From: Sphingobacterium tabacisoli
GTDB taxonomy: Bacteria; Bacteroidota; Bacteroidia; Sphingobacteriales; Sphingobacteriaceae
DNA: 64,000 nucleotides
Assembly: GCF_017908035.1 (NCBI RefSeq)
Contig: NZ_JAEQMU010000009.1
Span: forward strand, 62,001 to 126,000
Direction of reading: 5' to 3'
Shown here in pieces: positions 46,796-55,640 of this stretch. The position numbers were made by a program, and so were the translations under genes. The notes under the pieces are model-generated. The model did not search any database, had not been told where the DNA came from, and saw only the letters and a list, made by a program, of their open reading frames with translations. Each line of letters opens with the position of its first letter. Position 1 is the stretch's first letter.

Positions 46796-47182
46796 ATGGT
46801 CACACAATCAACTGCAGGAATCAGTATATCTGTAGAATGCGTATATCAACCGGAATACTCTAACGCAGACAACATGCATTTTATGTTTGCGTATCGTATC
46901 ACCATAGAGAATACCTCCGACTATACTGCTCAGCTAGTAAGCAGACATTGGGATATATTTGATTCTATAGGTGAACATAAACAAGTGGATGGTGATGGTA
47001 TAGTAGGCGAACAACCCATCCTCCAACCGGGGGAATCACACCAGTACGTATCAGGATGCAATCTAAAAAGCGAATTGGGCTATATGAAGGGTTACTATAC
47101 AATGATACGGGAAATAGATGGTCAACTGTTTCAGGTAGAAATACCAAAATTTAATCTCATAGCTTCTTTCAGGCTGAACTAA
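46796..47182 (+). CDS. apaG: ApaG-family protein
   Basis: A 128-residue beta-sandwich protein: FAYRITIENTSDYTAQLVSRHWDIFDS, GEQPILQPGESHQYVSG and the end FQVEIPKFNLIA. The family, often named Co2+/Mg2+ efflux protein, is widely conserved though its exact role remains unsettled. Standalone; the 5' leader may be absent. Confidence 0.93.
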   Translation: MVTQSTAGISISVECVYQPEYSNADNMHFMFAYRITIENTSDYTAQLVSRHWDIFDSIGEHKQVDGDGIVGEQPILQPGESHQYVSGCNLKSELGYMKGYYTMIREIDGQLFQVEIPKFNLIASFRLN

Positions 47183-47485
47183 CAGCTTTTTGTAAAAACT
47201 ACTCTATACCATTCTTTTTCTAATCTGCAAGAGATAATTTGCTTACTTTTGTGCTTGGATAGATATGCCTACAGTCGAAAGACTATAATGCTGTAATCCA
47301 AAGTTATAGGTAAAGCAAATTCAGCTTCCCTAAGTAAATTACAAACTATTGATTACTAAATGATTACAACTTAATCTAATAATCATCCGGCGTACTGGGC
47401 CACGACTTTTCATAAAGGATCCCAAGAACAGTCCGATTCAGATAGTAGATTTTTTATAGTACGATAATAAAATAATTAGGAAAAC
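47183..47485. other. 303-bp upstream region of the ABC-F gene
   Basis: No gene seen. TACTTTTG at 47244-47251 is a good -7 element, which would give a leader of about 225 bases. A bulged inverted repeat (AATTTGCTTAC at 47236 and GTAAAGCAAATT at 47310) overlaps the promoter region. A long ABC-F leader can be regulatory, but no known riboswitch is recognised. Confidence 0.45.
47244..47251 (+). promoter_or_regulatory. candidate -7 promoter element upstream of the ABC-F gene
   Basis: TACTTTTG matches TAnnTTTG; the GTG start is about 235 bases downstream. Confidence 0.4.
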
Positions 47486-49348
47486 GTGAGTATACTCAGT
47501 ACAGAACAAGTTGGTCACTCTTTTAATGACAAATGGTTATTTAAAGAGTTGCATTTTGGCTTGCAAAAAGGCGATCGCATAGCTCTGGTCGGAATAAATG
47601 GGACAGGCAAATCTACTTTATTAAAATTACTGGCAGAAGTCTTTCCTCCAGAGGAAGGCAAAATTGTAAAAGAAAAAGGAATCCGAATAGGGTATTTGCC
47701 TCAAGAACCTGATTTTTCAGGTTTGAACACAATCAATGACTTTATTTACAGTGCAGACAACGAGCAACAGCAATTGATCAAACAGTATGAAGAACTTATA
47801 GACTCTCCTACTGTAGACGAACACAAGCTGGCAATGATCACCGACCAATTGACAGCACTCAATGCCTGGGAGTATGAATACAATATAAAAACTATTTTAA
47901 ACAGGTTACAGATTTCGAATTTTGACCAAAAGATAGATAGCCTTTCTGGAGGACAGAAGAAAAGACTATCCCTAGCCAAGCTTCTTATCGACGAACCTGA
48001 TGTATATATATTGGACGAGCCGACCAACCATTTGGATATTGAAACTATCGAATGGCTAGAAAAACTGCTAACAACAGGTCAGAAAACTGTTCTTACAGTT
48101 TCTCACGACAGATACTTTTTAGATAATATCTGTACAGAGATACGTGAACTGGATAAAGCTAAAGTGCACCTATATAAAGGAAACTATGCCTACTTCTTAG
48201 AAAAGAAAGCAGAAAGAGAATATAACGATGCCATACAGGCCGAAAAAGCACGCAATCTATTAAGGAGAGAACTCGAATGGATGCGTAGACAACCCCAAGC
48301 TCGAGGCACCAAATCAAAATCACGAATAGATGCCTACTATGCTTTAGAAGAGAAATCAAAGGGACCTAGAGCACATGACAAAGTAGAGCTCAGCGTTAAA
48401 GTATCCCGTCAAGGATCGAAAATACTTGAATTAAACAATGTCTCCAAATCATTTGATGGACATACATTTATAGACAACTTCTCCTATATATTTAAAAAAG
48501 GAGATAGAATTGGGCTAGCTGGCAAGAATGGCACAGGAAAAAGTACCTTTCTAAATTTACTAACGGGAACCCTCCCTCCTGACGCAGGGACTGTAGATAT
48601 CGGAGAAACAACCAAATTCGGATACTACAGACAGGGTGGATTAAATTTCGATAGTGGAGACCGTGTACTAGATATAGTAAAGAATGTAGCGGAATATATA
48701 AAAATGGCTAACGGAGATACGCTAACAGCCTCCCAACTACTAACTCTTTTTCTCTTTCCTCCAGAAAAACAATTCGGAATGGTAAGTAAATTGAGTGGTG
48801 GAGAAAAGAAACGTCTGCAGTTGATGCGTGTACTCATGGCCAACCCTAATTTCTTAATACTAGATGAACCTTCCAACGACCTAGATATAGACACCTTAAA
48901 TGTACTGGAAGATTTCCTAATCAACTATCCTGGAATATTAATATTGGTATCGCACGATAGATACTTAATAGATAAACTCACAGAGCAACTCTTTATCTTT
49001 GATGGAGCTGGAGACGTAACCATATACAATGGAAACTACGCAGACTATAAAGCAGAGCAAGAGTTAAAATTAAAAGAAGAAAAATCTACAGATAAAACCC
49101 CTAAAGACTCCCCTACTACTACAAGTCAAAGCAATAAAAAGAAACTTAGTTTCAAAGAGCAATTTGAATACAACACAATAGAAAAAGAAATAGAAGTCTT
49201 AGAAAAAAGTATAATCGAAAAAACAGATTTACTAAACAACACCACAGAACACGAAGCGTTAACTGAAATATCAAACGAGATACAAAACTTACAAAAAGAA
49301 CTCGATAAAAAATCAGATCGCTGGATAGAATTATCAGAATACATTTAA
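47486..49348 (+). CDS. ABC-F family ATPase (Uup/EttA-like)
   Basis: A 620-residue cytoplasmic ATPase with two ABC domains. Walker A motifs GINGTGKSTLLK and GKNGTGKSTFLN, signature motifs LSGGQKKR and LSGGEKKR, Walker B with DEPTNHLD and DEPSNDLD, and a charged linker plus C-terminal coiled coil (about 545-615, FEYNTIEKEIEVLEKSI). ABC-F proteins act on ribosomes, not in transport. The start is GTG. parS sites follow it. Confidence 0.92.
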   Translation: MSILSTEQVGHSFNDKWLFKELHFGLQKGDRIALVGINGTGKSTLLKLLAEVFPPEEGKIVKEKGIRIGYLPQEPDFSGLNTINDFIYSADNEQQQLIKQYEELIDSPTVDEHKLAMITDQLTALNAWEYEYNIKTILNRLQISNFDQKIDSLSGGQKKRLSLAKLLIDEPDVYILDEPTNHLDIETIEWLEKLLTTGQKTVLTVSHDRYFLDNICTEIRELDKAKVHLYKGNYAYFLEKKAEREYNDAIQAEKARNLLRRELEWMRRQPQARGTKSKSRIDAYYALEEKSKGPRAHDKVELSVKVSRQGSKILELNNVSKSFDGHTFIDNFSYIFKKGDRIGLAGKNGTGKSTFLNLLTGTLPPDAGTVDIGETTKFGYYRQGGLNFDSGDRVLDIVKNVAEYIKMANGDTLTASQLLTLFLFPPEKQFGMVSKLSGGEKKRLQLMRVLMANPNFLILDEPSNDLDIDTLNVLEDFLINYPGILILVSHDRYLIDKLTEQLFIFDGAGDVTIYNGNYADYKAEQELKLKEEKSTDKTPKDSPTTTSQSNKKKLSFKEQFEYNTIEKEIEVLEKSIIEKTDLLNNTTEHEALTEISNEIQNLQKELDKKSDRWIELSEYI

Positions 49349-49350
49349 AC

Positions 49351-49366
49351 TGTTTCACGTGGAACA
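49351..49366 (+). promoter_or_regulatory. parS site 1 (ParB-binding)
   Basis: TGTTTCACGTGGAACA, the reverse complement of the B. subtilis-type parS TGTTCCACGTGAAACA. Together with 49383-49398 it forms an inverted pair between the ABC-F gene and mnmG. Confidence 0.85.
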
Positions 49367-49382
49367 TAAAAAAACAAACACC

Positions 49383-49398
49383 TGTTCCACGTGAAACA
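49383..49398 (+). promoter_or_regulatory. parS site 2 (ParB-binding)
   Basis: TGTTCCACGTGAAACA, an exact match to the common parS sequence, 16 bases from site 1. ParB loading here is expected to organise the origin region for segregation. Confidence 0.87.
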
Positions 49399-49410
49399 TC
49401 ACTAATTAAT

Positions 49411-51270
49411 ATGTTTAATAAATATAACGTAATAGTTGTTGGCGCTGGCCACGCAGGTTGTGAAGCAGCAGCAGCAGCAGCAAATCTCGGGTCCTCTACC
49501 CTGTTAATCACGATGAATATGGGGGTGATAGCTCAAATGAGTTGCAATCCTGCAATAGGTGGAGTAGCAAAAGGCCAAATCGTAAGAGAAATAGATGCGA
49601 TGGGTGGATACACGGGTATCATCGCTGACAAGTCCACGATTCAATTCCGAATGCTCAACAAATCCAAAGGACCAGCGATGTGGAGTCCAAGAACCCAAAA
49701 TGACCGTATGCGTTTTGCAGAGGAATGGAGATTACAACTCGAAGCTATTCCAAATCTGGATATGTGGCAGGATACGGTCAAAGAAGTAATTGTAGAAAAT
49801 GGCACTGCTAAAGGTGTGATAACTTCGCTAGGTATACGTATAGAAGCCGACGCTGTCATACTAACAAATGGAACTTTCTTAAATGGTCTGATACATATTG
49901 GTGACAAGAAATTTGGTGGTGGCCGTACCGGCGAAAAATCTGCAACAGGACTGACAGAACAACTGGTTTCACTAGGATTCGAATCAGGGAGAATGAAAAC
50001 AGGAACTCCCCCACGCATAGACGGAAGAAGTTTAAACTATGCACTCATGGAAGAACAATGGGGTGATGAAGAAAAAGGACGATTCTCTTTTACAGATGTT
50101 CCATTACCTACAGAACAACGTTGCTGCTGGATAACCTACACGAACGACAAAGTACACGAAATACTCAAAACCGGATTTGAAAAATCTCCAATGTTTACTG
50201 GTCGAATCAAAGGCCTAGGACCAAGATACTGTCCATCCATAGAAGATAAAATAAATAGATTTGCTGAACGAGATAGGCACCAAATCTTCGTAGAGCCAGA
50301 AGGATTTCAAACTGTTGAGATATATGTAAACGGTTTTTCAACTTCACTACCGGAGGATGTACAGCAAAAAGCATTACGACTTATACCTGGTTTTGAAAAT
50401 GCAAAAATGTACAGACCTGGATATGCAATAGAATACGACTACTTCCCTCCTATGCAACTGGATCTAACCCTAGAAACATTGAAGGTAAAAAATCTATTCT
50501 TCGCAGGTCAAATAAACGGAACAACAGGTTACGAAGAAGCCGGAGCGCAAGGTTTTGTAGCAGGAGTAAATGCGCACCAAAAGATAAATGATCTGCATGA
50601 ACTTATTCTAAAAAGATCAGAATCCTATATAGGTGTACTAATAGATGACCTAGTAACAAAAGGTACGGAAGAGCCGTACCGTATGTTTACCTCCAGAGCT
50701 GAACACCGTTTACTACTGAGACAAGATAACGCGGACATCAGGCTCACTCCTATCGCACATAAACTAGGACTCGTATCTGACGAAAGACTACAGAAAGTAC
50801 AGGAGAAAATAGACAACTCCGATAAGCTCGTCAACTATATGAAACAAGCTGCTGTAAGTCCAGAAGAAATGAATGGAATATTAACGCGAGAAAATTCTAG
50901 TCCGCTGAATCAGAAAAGTAAAATGTTTGCTGTACTTACACGTCCACAAATTAATATCCAACACCTAGCAGAAGCAAATACAGACTTCGACGTACTGTTG
51001 CAACAATACGATAAGGAAACAATCGAGCAGGCAGAAATAAAAGTAAAATACGATAGCTACTTCGAAAAAGAAATAGAGATCGTAAATAAGATGAAAAAAA
51101 TGGAGGATAAAGAAATTAATCCTAATTTTGACTATTCTTCATTAACTTCGCTATCGATAGAAGCACGCGAAAAGTTACTCAAGGTAAAACCTCGAACACT
51201 TGGACAAGCTTCACGAATATCTGGGGTATCACCTTCTGATATTAGCGTTTTAATGGTTCACATGAGTTAA
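49411..51270 (+). CDS. mnmG: tRNA uridine-5-carboxymethylaminomethyl modification enzyme, FAD subunit
   Basis: A 619-residue enzyme (formerly gidA) that, with MnmE, modifies U34 in certain tRNAs. FAD site VVGAGHAGCEAAAAAANLG at the start; SCNPAIGGVAKGQIVREIDAMGG and RTGTPPRIDGR follow, and DYFPPMQLDLTLETLK plus INGTTGYEEAGAQG lie in the second half. Length is normal. Commonly encoded near replication origins. Confidence 0.97.
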   Translation: MFNKYNVIVVGAGHAGCEAAAAAANLGSSTLLITMNMGVIAQMSCNPAIGGVAKGQIVREIDAMGGYTGIIADKSTIQFRMLNKSKGPAMWSPRTQNDRMRFAEEWRLQLEAIPNLDMWQDTVKEVIVENGTAKGVITSLGIRIEADAVILTNGTFLNGLIHIGDKKFGGGRTGEKSATGLTEQLVSLGFESGRMKTGTPPRIDGRSLNYALMEEQWGDEEKGRFSFTDVPLPTEQRCCWITYTNDKVHEILKTGFEKSPMFTGRIKGLGPRYCPSIEDKINRFAERDRHQIFVEPEGFQTVEIYVNGFSTSLPEDVQQKALRLIPGFENAKMYRPGYAIEYDYFPPMQLDLTLETLKVKNLFFAGQINGTTGYEEAGAQGFVAGVNAHQKINDLHELILKRSESYIGVLIDDLVTKGTEEPYRMFTSRAEHRLLLRQDNADIRLTPIAHKLGLVSDERLQKVQEKIDNSDKLVNYMKQAAVSPEEMNGILTRENSSPLNQKSKMFAVLTRPQINIQHLAEANTDFDVLLQQYDKETIEQAEIKVKYDSYFEKEIEIVNKMKKMEDKEINPNFDYSSLTSLSIEAREKLLKVKPRTLGQASRISGVSPSDISVLMVHMS

Positions 51271-51346
51271 TTGATTATATATCAACAGGTTATATAATAT
51301 AAAATAGACTTAAAATAAAGCGATATAAGAGATTATCTATAATTTT

Positions 51347-53026
51347 ATGATACTAGAGTCCACTAAAGATAATATTGCGTCAAAACGCCTTAAAATACGT
51401 TTAATTCAAAAATTGATAATAATAGGCTTTATATCTCTTATATCGCTCACTTTTTTTCGATGTGCAAACATGCAGCGTCCTACCGGCGGACCAAAAGATT
51501 CGCTTCCACCAAAAATATTAAACGAGTCGCCAGCAAACTTTACTAGAAATTTCACTGCTAAAGAAATCGTTCTGACAATGGATGAATATATCAAACTGAA
51601 CAATCAGTTTAAAGAATTCAGCATATCACCAGACGTGGACAAGCAACCTGAATATAAAGTGAAGAAAAAAAACCTACATATACTTCTCCCCGATTCACTG
51701 GAAAAGAATACAACCTATACCATCAACTTCGGTAAAGGTCTGGTAGATTATAATGAAGGGAATCCTATTGTAAACTATACCTATGTTTTTTCGACAGGTC
51801 CTGAACTTGACTCTTTAAAAATAACAGGATCGGTAAAAAATGCCTATACTAAAGTATTTGATGAAAAAATAGATAAAGATGTAAAGGTACTGCTCATCCC
51901 TACCCGACAGGATTCTATATTTGGTAAACGAAAAGCTAACATATTTACCATAGTGGATTCTTCAGGAAATTTCACTTTTAGAAACTTGAGAGAGGACACC
52001 TATCGAATATATGCATTAAAAGAGCAAAACAACGACAGGATTTACAATAATCCGGAAGAAGCCATTGGTTTTATAGGAGATAGCATAGTGCTCGATAAAA
52101 ATGTAGAAAATATTAAAATAGAATACTCTGTAGGGAAACCGACCAAATTCAGAACGATTGAAAAGAAAATTGAAAAAAATAGTAGAATACTGTTCACCTT
52201 TAATCAGCCTATTGATTCAGCTCGCCTCCGGATAATGGAACCTAATATAGCTATCGCTGATCAACAAATCCGATTCTCGAATTACAATGATTCTTCTTTC
52301 GTATTTCTAAGAAATGTGGACTTTGATTCCATTAAATTCGAGCTGAGTGATAAAGATAAAATACTGGATACAATACTCTTACGAAGATCAAAAAATGAAA
52401 AATACGAACGATTTATAGAGCCTGTTATTAACATAGGGAATAAGGTCGACAAGATTAAACATCTTACCATAACGAGTCTCTTCCCGATTAAAAATATAGA
52501 TAAAGCTAAAGTAATCCTGATGGAAGATAGTACGTCAAGACGTAACTTTCAACTGCAACAGGATAGTCTTAACCAGAATTTATACCATATACGCTACAAT
52601 TGGAAAGCCAATAAAAACTATGAATTGGTATTAGAAGAAAAGGCCATATTAAGCCCATTTGATGATTTTAACAAAGAGTTTAAAACTAAATTTACTTTGG
52701 ACGAATCAGAGAACTATGGTGATATTAAATTCAAAATAAGCGGAATAGAGCCTGATATCCAATATATAGTACAGCTTACCGACGAAAAAAGGGAAAAAAT
52801 ATTTGACAGTAGAATAGTTGTCAATGTGAATGAAGTTGCTTACGTAAAGTATCCAGGAGGAAAATACATATTGCGTGTCATAAAGGACCTAAATAAAAAC
52901 CAACGATGGGATGGTGCTGACGTCTATAATAAAATACAGGCTGAACCGATCTGGTACTTAGACAAACCGTTTACAATACGTGCGAATTGGGAGCAAAATG
53001 AAAATATAGTGCTACAATTTGAATAA
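51347..53026 (+). CDS. Ig-like (Big_5) domain lipoprotein
   Basis: A 559-residue lipoprotein. A transmembrane-like signal ends in the lipobox FFRC, then NMQRPTGGPKDSLPPKIL, a hallmark of a Bacteroidota Ig-like lipoprotein family that is often found near mnmG. Ig-like domain about 55-150 with YTINFGKGLVDYNEGN. The rest is beta-rich. The first 35 residues may not be translated; an internal start could be used. Function unknown. Confidence 0.72.
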   Translation: MILESTKDNIASKRLKIRLIQKLIIIGFISLISLTFFRCANMQRPTGGPKDSLPPKILNESPANFTRNFTAKEIVLTMDEYIKLNNQFKEFSISPDVDKQPEYKVKKKNLHILLPDSLEKNTTYTINFGKGLVDYNEGNPIVNYTYVFSTGPELDSLKITGSVKNAYTKVFDEKIDKDVKVLLIPTRQDSIFGKRKANIFTIVDSSGNFTFRNLREDTYRIYALKEQNNDRIYNNPEEAIGFIGDSIVLDKNVENIKIEYSVGKPTKFRTIEKKIEKNSRILFTFNQPIDSARLRIMEPNIAIADQQIRFSNYNDSSFVFLRNVDFDSIKFELSDKDKILDTILLRRSKNEKYERFIEPVINIGNKVDKIKHLTITSLFPIKNIDKAKVILMEDSTSRRNFQLQQDSLNQNLYHIRYNWKANKNYELVLEEKAILSPFDDFNKEFKTKFTLDESENYGDIKFKISGIEPDIQYIVQLTDEKREKIFDSRIVVNVNEVAYVKYPGGKYILRVIKDLNKNQRWDGADVYNKIQAEPIWYLDKPFTIRANWEQNENIVLQFE

Positions 53027-53053
53027 AAATCAGTTTTTAGAGCAGCGTCTTTA

Positions 53054-53563
53054 TCATTTAAACCAAGAGGCGTACATCACGTAATTGTGTGGAAGATTCT
53101 GCAATAGAGACAGTTGGTCTTCTGTCAATGGCTTGACTTTCTTTGCCGGAACACCAGCATAAAGAAAGCCTGATTCACAGATCATATTTTCTAAAACTAC
53201 TGCGCCTGCTGCAATGATTACATTGCTTTGTATATGCGCTCTGTCCATTACAATAGCTCCCATACCAATAAGTACGTGACTATCTATGGTACAACCGTGG
53301 ACTATTGCATTATGTCCTATATTAACGTAAGTACCTATATCGGTTCCATTTCGTTCGTAGGTACCGTGAATAGTTACATTATCCTGAATATTGGAATAAT
53401 CTCCTATTTTAATATAATTTACGTCACCACGTACTACCGCATTAAACCAAACGGAACAGTGGTTTCCAACTGTTACATCACCCACGATTGTACAATTAGG
53501 CGCAAGATAGGTATCATCACCTATAAATGGAAAGCTCTCTTTAACTGGGAGAATTGTAGCCAT
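53054..53563 (-). CDS. gamma carbonic anhydrase family protein
   Basis: A 169-residue left-handed beta-helix with hexapeptide repeats. Three metal-ligand histidines fit the family: His66 (TIHGT), His84 and His89 (NIGHNAIVHG). Close relatives may be hydratases or structural proteins of other pathways. It lies 3 bases after nadB, on the same strand, so the two are cotranscribed. Confidence 0.9.
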   Translation of the reverse strand: MATILPVKESFPFIGDDTYLAPNCTIVGDVTVGNHCSVWFNAVVRGDVNYIKIGDYSNIQDNVTIHGTYERNGTDIGTYVNIGHNAIVHGCTIDSHVLIGMGAIVMDRAHIQSNVIIAAGAVVLENMICESGFLYAGVPAKKVKPLTEDQLSLLQNLPHNYVMYASWFK

Positions 53564-53566
53564 AAT

Positions 53567-55159
53567 CTATAAAATTGTATCTTCCAACTGCTCTGCATGT
53601 TGAAGATAATCTGTTGTAAAATGTAATCCCCTACTCTCTTTTCTATTCATGGCCGATTTGACCACCAAATAAGCCACTTGTATAACATTCCGAAGCTCAC
53701 AAAGTTTAACAGATAAACGCGTCCTTTTATAAAAAGATTCAGTTTCTTCATGCAATAACCCTAAACGACGCATAGCTCGATCAAGACGAAAATCGGAACG
53801 AACAATACCTACGTAATCACTCATAAATTTTTGTGTCTCACGCAAATTGTGAGTTACCAAAATATCTTCATTAGATAGTTTGGTATTCGAATCGTCCCAA
53901 TCCGGAACTGATTCTTGATAAGTCAGGGAGGCAAACTTGGCTTCTGCATCCAAAAATATGCGATGCGCATACACAGCAGCTTCTAATAAAGAATTGGAAG
54001 CCAACCTATTAGCTCCATGAAGACCTGTAGATGCACATTCTCCACAAGCGTACAGGTTGGCTATTGAACTAGCACCAAACTCGTCTACAAGTATGCCTCC
54101 ACACAAATAATGAGCTGCTGGAGTAACAGGTATAAAATCCTTGGTCATATCCAATCCGATCGAAAGGCACTTCTCATAGATATTTGGAAAATGAGAAAGC
54201 AAATCGGCCTTATTGCGATGCGTAATATCTAAATAAACAAAATCTAGCCCAGATCGCTTCATCTCGCTATCTATAGCCCGAGCGACTATATCTCTTGGAG
54301 CAAGCGAACCACGCTCGTCATACTCCTCCATAAAGGATTCGCCATTGCATCTCCTTAAAATACCTCCAAAACCGCGCACGGCCTCAGAAATTAAAAAAGC
54401 AGGGTATTCACTCGGGTTGTATAAAGCTGTCGGATGAAACTGTATAAACTCCATGTTCCTAACCTTTCCTTTGGCCCTATATACCATAGCAATACCATCT
54501 CCGGTAGCAATAGTTGGATTTGTCGTACTCGAATACACATGCCCAGCTCCTCCTGTAGCCATCAAAGTGACCTTTGCGAGGAACTTTTCCACATTGTTAG
54601 TAAAAGTGTTGAAAGCGTAAATACCGTAGCAAGCGGTGTCTGTAGACTTCTTATCCACATGTTTTCCTAAATGATGCTGTGTAATGAGATCTACCGCAAA
54701 ATAATGCGTTAGAATCTCTATATTCGGTTCCTGATGAATCTTCTCAAGTAACGCACGTTCAATCTCATAGCCCGTAATATCCTTATAATGAAGGATTCTA
54801 TGCGCAGAATGACCTCCTTCTTTCGCTAAATCGTAACTACCTGAATCTTCTCTGTCAAACGAAGTCCCATAAGCTATCAGCTCTTCTATACGGGCAGGCC
54901 CCTCTTTGATCACGTTTTCCACAACCTGTGGATTACAAAGTCCATCCCCTGCAATCAGGGTATCCTGTATATGTTTTTCGAAGCTATCTGTATGATCTGT
55001 AACGACTGCTACGCCTCCTTGAGCGTACTTTGTATTGGACTCATCTTCATTAGACTTAGTGACTATCAATACTTTACCTAACTTAGCTGCTTTCAACGCA
55101 AAACTCAACCCTGCAATACCCGAGCCTACTATTAAAAAGTCAACTTTTCTCTCCGACAT
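53567..55159 (-). CDS. nadB: L-aspartate oxidase
   Basis: A 530-residue FAD enzyme that oxidises L-aspartate to iminoaspartate, first step of de novo NAD synthesis. FAD motif FLIVGSGIAGLSFALKAAK, then TKYAQGGVAVV, GGHSAHRILHYKD, AMVYRAKGKVRNMEFIQFHPTAL and RGFGGILRR. Its partner nadA is divergent on the other side of the probable origin. nadC was not found in the window. Confidence 0.96.
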   Translation of the reverse strand: MSERKVDFLIVGSGIAGLSFALKAAKLGKVLIVTKSNEDESNTKYAQGGVAVVTDHTDSFEKHIQDTLIAGDGLCNPQVVENVIKEGPARIEELIAYGTSFDREDSGSYDLAKEGGHSAHRILHYKDITGYEIERALLEKIHQEPNIEILTHYFAVDLITQHHLGKHVDKKSTDTACYGIYAFNTFTNNVEKFLAKVTLMATGGAGHVYSSTTNPTIATGDGIAMVYRAKGKVRNMEFIQFHPTALYNPSEYPAFLISEAVRGFGGILRRCNGESFMEEYDERGSLAPRDIVARAIDSEMKRSGLDFVYLDITHRNKADLLSHFPNIYEKCLSIGLDMTKDFIPVTPAAHYLCGGILVDEFGASSIANLYACGECASTGLHGANRLASNSLLEAAVYAHRIFLDAEAKFASLTYQESVPDWDDSNTKLSNEDILVTHNLRETQKFMSDYVGIVRSDFRLDRAMRRLGLLHEETESFYKRTRLSVKLCELRNVIQVAYLVVKSAMNRKESRGLHFTTDYLQHAEQLEDTIL

Positions 55160-55209
55160 ATTAAAAACTTAAATCTAGAACCTTTATACGTTAACAAATT
55201 AACAAAATA

Positions 55210-55218
55210 TGTGGAAAA
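55210..55218 (-). promoter_or_regulatory. DnaA box, one mismatch
   Basis: TGTGGAAAA on the plus strand, TTTTCCACA on the minus strand, one base from TTATCCACA. Confidence 0.55.
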
Positions 55219-55424
55219 CGTGTAAACAAATAGTGAATTAAATTGTAAAACTTTTTATTATTCCACAATCGCCTATAAATACACACATCCTGACCTCAAT
55301 AATTCTACAAATATGAAGCAGATATTAACAAATTGTAAACATAAATCAATTCACATCTGAATATGGAAAAAATAAAAGCATAAAAATTACTCGATTGAAA
55401 ATCAAGCGATATCTCAATAGATCC

Positions 55425-55433
55425 TGTGGATAA
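55425..55433 (-). promoter_or_regulatory. DnaA box, exact
   Basis: TTATCCACA on the minus strand, the exact high-affinity sequence. Confidence 0.85.
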
Positions 55434-55435
55434 CT

Positions 55436-55444
55436 TGTGGATAA
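55436..55444 (-). promoter_or_regulatory. DnaA box, exact, second copy
   Basis: A second exact TTATCCACA on the minus strand, two bases from the first (11-bp period), so DnaA can bind them side by side. Confidence 0.85.
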
Positions 55445-55483
55445 AACAGCACTATCTCAAAAATAAAATAAAATTTACCTCAC

Positions 55484-55501
55484 TTATCCCCATTTTCCAC
55501 A
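55484..55501 (+). promoter_or_regulatory. tandem near-consensus DnaA boxes
   Basis: TTATCCCCA and TTTTCCACA lie end to end, each one mismatch from TTATCCACA, on the plus strand and therefore facing the exact pair. Confidence 0.6.
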
Positions 55502-55560
55502 GACTAATAAACAATAAGATTGATTTATATAAAATAGATTATTAATTATTGAAAAAAAGG
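55502..55560. other. candidate DNA unwinding element
   Basis: 59 bases with only 9 G or C, directly beside the DnaA boxes. Confidence 0.5.
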
Positions 55561-55589
55561 AATGTGGATTTCGTTTGAATTTCTTTGTT

Positions 55590-55597
55590 TACTTTTG
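55590..55597 (+). promoter_or_regulatory. candidate -7 promoter element of nadA
   Basis: TACTTTTG, 43 bases before the nadA ATG; it lies at the right edge of the origin region. Confidence 0.45.
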
Positions 55598-55640
55598 TGA
55601 TGTTGATTTGGTTCCAATGATTGACAAATAAAGAAGAGAG

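Larger units (their letters stand above)
55160..55640. other. probable chromosomal replication origin (oriC)
   Basis: A 481-bp gene-free, AT-rich region between divergent nadB and nadA. It contains two exact DnaA boxes, a near-consensus pair facing them, a further near-match at 55210 and an AT tract of about 85% (55502-55560). GC skew on single hand-counted lines reverses across it (left C>G, right G>C). parS sites lie 6 kb to the left beside mnmG. dnaA itself is not adjacent; in Bacteroidota that is common. Confidence 0.78.

Noticed and set aside
47236..47321. A riboswitch in the long ABC-F leader
   Set aside because: The bulged inverted repeat overlaps the promoter and matches no known riboswitch.
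55259..55267. TATTCCACA as an additional DnaA box
   Set aside because: Two mismatches from TTATCCACA; too weak to list alone.
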